Assembly (NCBI GenBank): GCA_036250225.1
Contig: JAPZLL010000098.1
Location: 1 to 18,778, forward strand
Origin: Cercophora sp. LCS_1
Taxonomy: Eukaryota > Ascomycota > Sordariomycetes > Sordariales > Lasiosphaeriaceae
Length of the DNA: 18,778 bases
Direction of reading: 5' to 3'
Positions 11,305-18,671 of this stretch are shown here, one piece after another. Each line of letters starts with the position of its first letter. Positions within the stretch are counted from its first letter, which is position 1. Position numbers and translations under genes: made by a program. The notes below the pieces were generated by a model, which was given only the letters and a program-made list of their open reading frames with translations, had not been told where the DNA came from and made no database searches.

Positions 11305-13600
11305 AGTAGGGAGGACATTATATAATATAATAATATAATAAATTATATAATTTTCGAGTAGGAAGGGTTGCAGGGCGGGCACCAATTATACAGTTTTTAG
11401 GCGGGGAGGGCATAAAATATTAAAAATTATTACAAAATTGAATATATATATAGGAAAGTATTATATAGTATAGCTATATAATAAATTGTACAGTTTTTAG
11501 GTGGACAGCAAAATACCAAAAATTATTGTGAAATTGGGCTCGTATACAGGAAATTATTATATAATATAGCAGTATAAATTATATAATTTTTAGGCAGGGA
11601 GGGCATTATATAATACAATAATATAATAAATTATATAATTTTGGAGTGGGGAGGATTATAGGGCAGGTAGTAAAATATTAAAAATTATTGCAAAATTTGA
11701 CACGCATATAGAAAAGCATCACACAATATAGTAGTACAATAGATTGTATAATTTTCAAGCGGGCAATAAAATACCAAAAATTATTGCAAAATTGAATACA
11801 CACGCAGAAAAACATTATATAGCGCAATAATACAATAGATTGTACAGTTTTCAGGTGGGCAATAAAATACCAAAAATTATTGCAAGATTGGATATGCGCA
11901 TAGGAAAGCATTATACAGCGCAGTAGTACAATAAATTGTATAGTTTTTAAATGGAGAGGGTATTATACAGTACAGCAATACAATAGATTGCACAGTTTTC
12001 AGCACAATAAATTATATAATTTTTAGGTGGGGAGGGCATTATACAGCGCAGTAATACAATAAATTATACGGTTTTTAATACAATAAATTATATAGTTTTC
12101 AAATGGGAAGGGCATTATACAATACAATAATATAATAAATTATACAATTTTCAGGCGGGAAGGGCATTATATAATATAGTAGTATAATAGATTATATAAC
12201 AAAATACTAAAAATCATTGTAAGATCGGATATATGTGCGGGAAAACATTATATAGCGCAGTAATACAACAAATTATACTTTTTAGGCGGGGATAGTATTA
12301 TATAGTATAGTAGTACAGTAGATTATACAGTTTTCAGGCGGGTAATAAAATACCAAAGATTATTACAAAATTGGATATATACATAGGAAAACATTACATA
12401 GCACAGTTATACAATAGATTATATAATTTTTAGGCGGATAGCAAAATATCAAAAATTATTGCGAGATTGGGCATATAAACAGGAAAACATTACGCAGTAC
12501 AGTAGCACAAAAATTATTACAAAATTAAATATACGCATAAAAAAGCATTACAATAATATAAAAGATTATACAATTTTCAAGCGGGGAGGGCATTATATAA
12601 TATAATAATATAATAAATTATATAGTAAAATACCAAAAATCATTACGAAATTGAATACACACGTAAAAAAATATTATACAGTACAATAATATAATAAATT
12701 ATACAGTTTTCAATACAATAAATTATATAGTTTTTAGGCGGGCAGCAAAATATCAAAAATCATTGGGAGATTAAATACGCGCACAGGAAAATATTATAGC
12801 GCAGCAGCACAATAAATTATATAGTTTTTAAGCGGATAGCAAAATACCAAAAATTATCGCAAGATTAGGCATACGCATAGGAGAGCATTATATATGCAGT
12901 AGTATAATAGATTATATAGTTTTTGAGCGAGGAGGGCATTATATAATAAAATATTAAAAATCATTACAAAATCGGATATACGCACGGGAAAATATTATAC
13001 AGTGCAGTAATATAGTAGATTATACAGTTTTTAAGTGGGCAACAAAATATTAAAAATTATTATAAAATTGAACATACGCACAGGAAAGTATTATATATAT
13101 AATAATACAATAGATTATACAGTTTTCAGGCGGGGAGGGCATTATATAGCGCAGCAACACAATAAATTATACAATTTCAGGTGGGGAGGGCATTATATAA
13201 TACAGTAATACAATAGATTATACAATTTCAAGTGGGAAAGGCATTATATAGTACAGTAGTATAATAGATAGTAAAATACCAAAAATCATTGCGAGATTGG
13301 ACATGCGTATAGGAGAGCATTATATAGCGCAGTAGTATAGATTATACAGTTTTTAAATAGGGAGAACATTATACAGCGCAGCGGTACAATAAATTGCACA
13401 ATTTTTAGGTAGGCAGTAAAACACGAAAAATCATTGCACAATTGGATATGCGCGCAGGAAAATATTATATAGTGCAATAGTATAATAGATTATACAGTTT
13501 TCAAGCAGAGAAGGCATTACACAGTGCAGTAGTACAATAGATTGCACAGTTTTCAATATAATAGATTATATAGTTTTCAGCACAATAGATTACATAGTTT
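11305..13600. repeat. Array block 5: mixed A, B and fused units
   Basis: The transition cassette opens the block (11305-11400), and a second, slightly different one follows at about 11560-11680. From 11700 to 12180 A and B units keep relatively many C and G bases. One fused unit of the 203-bp type appears at about 12912-12960. Tails running directly into TAAAATACC occur near 12190, 12616 and 13262. No gene is visible. Confidence 0.6.
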
Positions 13601-14510
13601 TCAGGTGGGGAGAGTATTATACAGCACAGTAATATAAGAAATGATACAGTAAAATACCAAAAATCATTGCAAAATTAAATACATATACAAAAAAACATTA
13701 CGCAGCACAGTAATATAATAAATTATATAATTTTTAATACAATAGATTATATAGTTTTTAATATAATAGATTGTATAATTTTTAGGTGGGGAGGGCATTA
13801 CATAGTGCAATAGCACAAAAGACTGTACAACAAAATACTAAAAATCGTTGTGAAATTGAACATACGTATAGGAAAATATTATACAGTACAATAATATAAT
13901 AAATTACACAGTTTTTAATATAATAAATTATATAGTTTTTAATATAATAAATTATATAGTTTTTAGGCGGGGAGGGCATTATATAGCGTAGTAGCAAAAG
14001 ACTAAAAATTATTACAAAATTTGATATACGTGCGGAAAAGCGTTATGCAATATAATAGTATAGTAGATTACACAGTTTTCAGGTGGGGAGGGCATAAAAC
14101 ACCAAAAATTAGTATAAAATTAAATACGCACGCAGGAAAGCATTATACAGCACAGCAATATAATAAATTATACAGTTTTGAGTACAATAAATTATACAAT
14201 GTTTAATACAATAAATTATATAGTTTTTAGGTGGAGAGGGCATTACACAATATAGTAGCATAAGAGACTACACAATAAAATATTAAAAATCGTTACGAAA
14301 TTAAACATGCGTGCAGGAAAATATTATATAATACAGTAGTACAATAAATTATACAGTTTTCAGGTGGGGGGGGCATTATATAGCGCAGCAACACAAGAGA
14401 CTATATAACAAAATACTAAAAATCATTATAAAATTGGATACGCGCGCAGGAAAGTATTACACAGTATAACAGTACAAATTACACAATTTTTAGGCGGGGA
14501 CGGCATTATA
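13601..14510. repeat. Array block 6: fused units marked by AAGAGACT junctions
   Basis: B-type heads run into A bodies through a variant joint containing AAAAGACTGTACAAC (13817), ATAAGAGACTACACAAT (14261) or ACAAGAGACTATATAAC (14394). Spacing is irregular (181, 116, 148, 133 and 130 bp between successive heads from 13785), partly because 24-bp tail duplications are inserted. It is a diverged cousin of the 123-bp units and does not form a regular higher-order period. Confidence 0.55.
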
Positions 14511-16217
14511 TAGTGCAGTAATATAATAGATTATACAGTTTTTAAGCGGGGAGGGCATTATATAGTACAATAATATAATAGTTTTTAAGTGGAGAAAGCA
14601 TTATATAGTATAGTAATATTATAAATTATACAATTTTTAATATAATAGATTATAGAATTTTCTAGTGAAGAGGACATTATATAGTATAGTAACATAGTAG
14701 ATTATACAGTTTTCAAATGGGGAGGGCATTACGCAGTGTAGTAATACAATAGATTGTACAATTTTTAGGCGGGGAGGGTATAAAATACCAAAAATTATTG
14801 CGAGATTAAATACATACAGGAAAGTATTGTATATATAGCAACACAATAGATTATAAAGTTTTCGAGTGTGGAGGGCATTATACAGTACAATAGTATAATA
14901 AATTATATAGTTTTTAGGCGGGGAGGGTGTAAAATACCAGAAATTATTACAAAATCGGACACGCACGCGGGAAAGCATTACATAGCGCAGCAATACAATA
15001 GATTGTACAGTTTTTAATATATTAATTGCATAATTTTAGGTGGGAAGGGCATTATATAGCGCAGTAATATAATAGAGTTATATAGTAAAATACTAAAAAT
15101 TATTATAAGATTAAATATGCGCGCGGGAAAGTATTATATAGCACAGTAATACAATAGATTACACAGGTTTTAGGTGGGGAGGGCATAAAACATCAAAAAT
15201 TATTACGAGATTGGATGTATATATAGTAAAGTATTATATAATATAGTAGTAAAATACTAAAAATTATTGCAACATTGGATATGCGCACAGAAAAACATCA
15301 TATAGCGCAGTATTACAATAAATTACATAATTTTTAATATAATAAATTGTATAGTTTTTAGATAGAGAGGGTACTATATAATATAGTAGTACAATAAATT
15401 GCACAATTTTCAGGCAGAGAGGGCATTATATAGCAAAATACTAAAAATTATTGAGAGATCGGATATACATGTGGGAAAACATCACACAATATAGTAATAT
15501 AATAAATTATACAATTTTCAAACAGGGAGGATCTTATATAATGCAGCAATACAATAAATTATATAGTTTTAAAATACTAAGAGTAAATCAGGTAAAAAAA
15601 ATAGTTTATTGAAATACGTCTATAATGCCCTGGCATAGTGGGCAGTAAAATACTAAAAATCATTATAAAATTGGATATGCGCGTAAAAAAACATTATATA
15701 ATACAATAGCACAATAAATTATATAATTTTCAGGCGAGCAACAAAATATTAAAAATTATTATAAAATTGAGCTCACACGCAGGAAAACATTATATAGTGC
15801 AGCAGTACAATAAATTGTACAATTATAAATAGGGAGGGCATTAGACAATATAATAATATAATAGATTATATAGTTTTAAGTGGTGAGGGCATTATACAGC
15901 ACAATAACATAATAGATTATATAGTTTTTAAGCGGGAAGGGCATTATACAGTGCAATAATATAATAGTTTTTAAGTGAGGAGGACATTATATAGTATAGC
16001 AGTATAACAAATTATATAGTTTTTAGTACAATAGATTATACAGTTTTCCAGTGGGGAGAGCATTATATAGCGCAGTAATACAATAGATTATATAATTTTC
16101 AGGTAGGGAGGGCATTATACAGCGCAGTAATATAATAAATTTGATAGTTTTTAAGTGAGAAGGGTATTATATAATATAATAATATAATAGATTATACAGT
16201 TTTTAGGTGGGGAGGGT
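14511..16217. repeat. Array block 7: mixed units and a fourth E-like module
   Basis: Irregular A and B units with tail duplications. B units dominate from about 15830 to the end. The last head, at 16207-16217, is a well preserved GGTGGGGAGGG. No gene is visible. Confidence 0.6.
15571..15640 (+). repeat. E module, copy 4 (most diverged)
   Basis: The landmarks are recognisable but eroded: ATACTAAGAGTAAATC, AATAGTTTATTGAAATAC, GTCTATAATGCCCTGGCA and TAGTGGGCAG. The order and the following A head agree with the other copies, but this one is preceded by TATAGTTTTAAAATAC and not by a GCATTATA tail. Confidence 0.6.
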
Positions 16218-16352
16218 GGCGGGCAGCAAAACACCAAAAATCATCGCGAGATTGGACACGTGCACAGGAAAGCATCACACAGTGCAGCAGCACAAATTGC
16301 ACAGTTTTCAGGCGGGCAGCAAAACACCAAAAATCATCGCGAGATCGGACAC
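16218..16352 (+). repeat. Least-mutated A units at the right edge of the array
   Basis: One unit of 93 bp (16218-16310) and a truncated second (16311-16352) keep C where most of the array has T: ACACCAAAAATCATCGCGAG, AGCATCACACAGTGCAGCAG, TTGCACAGTTTTCAGGCGGG. They show what the unmutated unit looked like. CpA sites lost elsewhere are intact. The second unit ends at about unit position 42, where non-satellite sequence begins. Confidence 0.8.
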
Positions 16353-16544
16353 ATCACAACATCACGACCACGCGCAAAAAGACCACAAAAATGAAGCAAT
16401 AAAAAGACTACGAAAATGAAGCTACCGGTTTGTATTGTCCCCTAGAAAAAGTGACCCCTTGAAAAAAGTGAACCCCTTGAAAAGTGAACCGATTGAAGAA
16501 AAGTGACCCCTTGAAAGAAAAGAAAAGAACAAAAAAAGAAAAAG
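16353..16544. repeat. Border segment with two short tandem repeats
   Basis: Two imperfect 25-bp copies lie at 16376-16400 and 16401-16425 (AAAAAGACCACAAAAATGAAG against AAAAAGACTACGAAAATGAAG). Four copies of an 18-bp-type motif, AAAAGTGACCCCTTG or AAAGTGAACCGATTG, follow at about 16445-16514, then a purine-rich run to about 16545. No gene is supported. Confidence 0.65.
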
Positions 16545-17026
16545 CGACTTGGCAAAGCCCCTGTGATCGACCCGTCAGCAGCTGTCTGTCAAACCGTCGG
16601 CCCGAGGCGGGGGACTCACGTGACCTGCGACCCGTTAGCAGCTGTCTGGCAGGGGGGACTCACGTGACTTGGCGGGGGGGACGGGACTCACGTGACCAAA
16701 GCCTGTCATCTGCAACCCGTCAGCAGCTGTCAAACCGTCGGCCCGAGGGCGGGACTCACGTGACCAAGCCTGTGATCTGCGACGGGACTCACGTGACTTG
16801 GGGCCAAAATTGCGCCCTGATCTGCAACGCCCCGTCAGCAGCTGTCTGTCAAACCGTCGGCCCGAGGCGGGACGGGACTCACGTGACGGCCAAAGCCTGC
16901 AATCTGCGACCGTCAGCAGCTGTCGATGACGCGGCCCGTGGACGGGACTCACGTGACTTGGCAAAATTGCCCCGTAATCTGCGACCCGTCAGCAGCTGTC
17001 TGTCAAACTGTCGGCCCGACTCACCG
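16545..17026. repeat. GC-rich degenerate tandem repeat cluster
   Basis: Irregularly spaced copies of a compound unit: CCGTCAGCAGCTGTCTGTC, AAACCGTCGGCCCGAGG, GGGACGGGACTCACGTGAC, then TTGGCAAAATTGCCC or CAAAGCCTGTGATCTGCGA. AGCAGCTGTC occurs six times (near 16577, 16638, 16722, 16837, 16915 and 16991) and TCACGTGA seven times. Some copies lack one or more parts. Long frames cross it on both strands (202 codons on plus), but they only reflect a GC-rich repeat poor in stop codons. The cluster shows little RIP-like change, in contrast to the neighbouring array. Confidence 0.8.
16616..16956. promoter_or_regulatory. Seven TCACGTGA palindromes (E-box, CDEI-like)
   Basis: The 8-bp palindrome TCACGTGA is found at 16616, 16660, 16688, 16756, 16789, 16879 and 16949, each within GGACTCACGTGAC. 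CACGTG is the core bound by fungal bHLH factors. On the minus strand GTCACGTG also fits the RTCACRTG consensus of yeast Cbf1/CDEI. Spacings are 44, 28, 68, 33, 90 and 70 bp. The sites are directly visible. Binding is inferred and untested. They lie downstream of the HMG gene and at the array border. Confidence 0.35.
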
Positions 17027-17083
17027 AACTTGTCAGACACGCGACGGGATCCTCGGAACAGAGCACACGTCTTTGTCGCACAC

Positions 17084-18068
17084 TCAGCGTGATCTCTCTC
17101 TCATGATTGCAGCAGTGACAGCCATCGGGTCGTGGCGGAAACGCTTGGAGATCGGGGCATGCGGCAGGCGGTCGCGACGGGCACAACGGACGCGGCGGGC
17201 ACGATAGCGGTAACCGGGGTACTTGAGCGCGTGGATCCTCTTCTCCTGCTCGGACAGCTCCTTGAAGTAGCTGCGGGTCGCCGGCAGATCGTTGTTCCAG
17301 GCTTCGGCGATGATGAATGCTGAGTCGGTCAGAGTCAGGATGTGCTCGCAGTCAGGACACTTACACTGGGTGCTCGCTGGAAGCCCGGGGTGCGACTGTG
17401 CAAGTCGGTCGCTGATCCACTGGCGGTACAGCATGAACGCATTGCGAGGACGCGGAATGTCGTCGTCGGTGTCGTCGGGGTCCTCTGAAGATGAAGTGTT
17501 AGACTCGTTCTCAGACTCGAAAGAGGGACAGAAAGACTCGAAGAGGGGACAGAAAGATTCGAAAGAGGGACAGAAGACTCGAAAGAGGGACAGAAGACTC
17601 GAAAGAGGGGCAGAAAGACTCGAAGAGGGACAGAAATGAGATACGAACCAGCCTCAGTCGACGACAGGATCATGAAAGCGGAAGGCGACAGCTTGTTCGC
17701 GATCTCGGCTTGCATCACGTAATGGATGTCGGTTCCCTTGCGATGGACCATTGCCGTGTCCTGGCCAGTTTCATCACTGCCTCGTCAGTTTCTCTGAAAT
17801 ACTTGTGACACCCACAAACTCACTGAAGACGACGATAGATGTACGTCCAGACGGTGCGCTCAGCCCGTGTCGACGCGACGTCCTGAGCGTGGAGCTCGAT
17901 GGCGAGACTGCCGGAAACCATCACAGCCTGAAACGGGGCGCGACGGGATGTGGCAGGAATGTCCTCGTCGATGACTTCGTGGGTCGGGTTGTCGCACTCG
18001 TCCGACTGACGAAGGGCCTCGAGGATGGAAAGAATTTCCGTGGTCTCGGAGGAATCCATCTTGGTCAT
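17084..18068 (-). CDS. MATA_HMG-type HMG-box transcription factor (four exons, 242 aa)
   Basis: Exons 18068-17824, 17776-17649, 17484-17365 and 17319-17084 join in frame to 242 residues. The HMG box (about 134-206) shows PRPRNAFMLYRQ, HPGLPAST, FIIAEAWNN, YFKELSEQEKR and ALKYPGYRYR. This matches the sequence-specific MATA_HMG group, which includes fungal MAT1-2-1 mating-type regulators; these are nuclear DNA-binding proteins. An acidic stretch (EDPDDTDDD) precedes the box and a short basic tail (RARRVRCARRDR) follows. Residues 1-120 match nothing I recognise. Introns are 47, 164 and 45 nt with donors GTGAGT, GTTCGT and GTAAGT, all ending in AG. The third interrupts Ser165 after its first base, the intron site known from MAT1-2-1. 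The start at 18068 was chosen because upstream in-frame sequence is low-complexity; Met4 is an alternative. Neither SLA2 nor APN2, the usual MAT-locus neighbours, is visible, so it may be a non-MAT paralogue. Confidence 0.8.
17485..17648 (-). other. Intron 2 of the HMG-box gene (inferred)
   Basis: The donor is G/GTTCGT at 17648, and the acceptor CTTCAG/AG at 17485 is preceded by a CTAAC branch site. Removing 164 nt joins GAGGCTG to AGGACCCC and restores the frame that enters the HMG box. Without it the upstream frame reads into the minisatellite and misses the HMG frame. The other two introns are 47 and 45 nt, so this one is unusually long. Confidence 0.65.
17514..17636. repeat. Six-unit 20/21-bp minisatellite inside intron 2
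   Basis: Units start at 17514, 17535, 17556, 17576, 17596 and 17617, of 21, 21, 20, 20, 21 and 20 bp, with the form GACTCGAAAGAGGGACAGAA. On the transcribed (minus) strand they are pyrimidine-rich, TTCTGTCCCTCTTTCGAGTC. They make up three quarters of intron 2. Because unit length varies, no single frame continues through the block. Confidence 0.9.
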
Positions 18069-18115
18069 CTTGAGATGAAGCAGCTGGGTCAATTGACAAA
18101 ATGTCGCTGAGCGAG

Positions 18116-18175
18116 TGTCGAGGGAAAGGAGTCGGAAAAAGCGACTGTCGAGTGAAGGGAGTGGGAAAAAGCCTG
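18116..18175. repeat. 30-bp tandem duplication
   Basis: Copies at 18116-18145 (TGTCGAGGGAAAGGAGTCGG start) and 18146-18175 (TGTCGAGTGAAGGGAGTGGG start) both continue into AAAAAGC. They lie just upstream of the HMG-box start codon and are probably part of its 5' leader. Confidence 0.75.
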
Positions 18176-18300
18176 GGTCAAGGCGCTGATTGATTTTCTC
18201 CCCGGAGTTTGTGCAGGAGAAGAGAAGAGGTTGTCGGGTGGGTGGGGGGGCCGGCCTGGGTCGGGGCGCCGACTGATTTTCTCCCCGGGGGGTTGTGCGG
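18171..18300. repeat. Direct duplication of 47 bp, 83 bp apart
   Basis: Copies at 18171-18217 and 18254-18300 share GCCTGGGTC, GGCGC and the block TGATTTTCTCCCCGG. Over the first 35 positions the copies differ at four sites, all transitions. Between them lies GGGTGGGTGGGGGGG. Confidence 0.7.
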
Positions 18301-18343
18301 TGGGGGGGGGGGGGGGGTTGTGGACGGGTTTCGCGGGGGGGGG
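18236..18343 (+). other. G-rich tracts with G-quadruplex potential
   Basis: GGGTGGGTGGGGGGG at 18236-18250 satisfies the four-G-tract rule. A run of 16 G lies at 18302-18317 and one of 9 G at 18335-18343. All are on the plus strand, so they are C runs on the sense strand of the HMG gene. Exact run lengths may be affected by sequencing error. Confidence 0.6.
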
Positions 18344-18671
18344 CTGCGGGCTCCAAGAAAGAGCGCAGCCCTGACTCCAGGCAGAGAATGGTCTCCCCCC
18401 CGCTTTCAGTGGAGTTGACGGAGACCAGAAAAATAAGGTTGACGCTGCTGCCATGAAAAGTGGGGCGGGGAAACCTTGATCTCTGGAGTGAACAATAGGA
18501 AGGAACTCGCGGCGAGCAGGCGGCGAGACCCTTAATTGCTCTTCCGTGAGTTTCCGCCCCATTCCATGTTTTGCCTGTCGAGAGGGTCTGACGGCAATTC
18601 CCCTGACCAAATCTTCTCGTTGATCCTTCTGCGTCGGAGAACCAGCCTACCACCGCGATCACTCGTCCAGC

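Larger units (their letters stand above)
203..16352. repeat. About 16-kb AT-rich mosaic satellite array with RIP-like mutation
   Basis: The whole stretch is built from related tandem units. Unit A is 96 bp: a GGCGGGCAGC head, AAAATACCAAAAATTATTGC, GAGATTGGACACGCGCGCAGG, then a shared tail with GCATTATACAGTGCAGTAA, TACAATAGATTATACAG and TTTTTA. Unit B is 52 bp: GGCGGGGAGG joined directly to the same tail. Some junctions add a partial tail (AATACAATAGATTATACAGTTTTT, 24 bp). Differences between copies are overwhelmingly C/T and A/G, for example ACACCAAA, ATACCAAA, ATACTAAA and ATATTAAA at one position, or ACACACAGG against ATATATAGG. TpA is in great excess while CpC/GpG tracts such as GGGGAGGG persist. 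That is the RIP pattern known from Pezizomycotina. Orientation is the same throughout. The array should hold roughly two hundred units, estimated from length and not counted. Open frames inside are short echoes of the repeat and are not called as genes. Confidence 0.9.
18069..18671. promoter_or_regulatory. Shared divergent promoter region between two genes
   Basis: About 600 bp separate the start of the minus-strand HMG gene (18068) from the start of the plus-strand gene (18672), so both promoters and both 5' leaders must lie here. It contains two direct duplications, G-rich tracts and a CT-rich stretch close to the plus-strand start. I see no convincing TATA box. Long frames on both strands here are proline- or glycine-rich products of the G runs and are not called. 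Confidence 0.5.

Noticed and set aside
203..16210. Many 60-118-codon open frames on both strands in the AT-rich array
   Set aside because: They echo the satellite: the same 32- to 41-residue strings recur, on both strands, without a start context or any recognisable domain.
203..16352. CRISPR array
   Set aside because: The units are direct tandem repeats without unique spacers of fixed length, and the flanking genes carry fungal-type introns.
203..16352. Mitochondrial or plastid DNA because of the high AT content
   Set aside because: The AT content comes from a tandem repeat whose edge copies are GC-richer, and there are no organellar genes or tRNAs.
16484..17092. 202-codon plus-strand frame
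   Set aside because: It lies on the GC-rich repeat cluster, its residues repeat with the DNA units (SSCLSNRRPE, GTHVT), and an overlapping frame is open on the other strand.
17335..17751. 138-codon minus-strand frame through the minisatellite
   Set aside because: It includes exon 2 but then reads through intron 2 and enters the HMG exon in the wrong frame, giving no HMG box.
17820..18662. A 280-codon reading of the HMG first exon starting at 18662
   Set aside because: Residues before the Met at 18068 come from G/C homopolymers and duplicated leader sequence. Only the part from 18068 onward looks coding, and it ends at a splice donor and not at a genuine stop.
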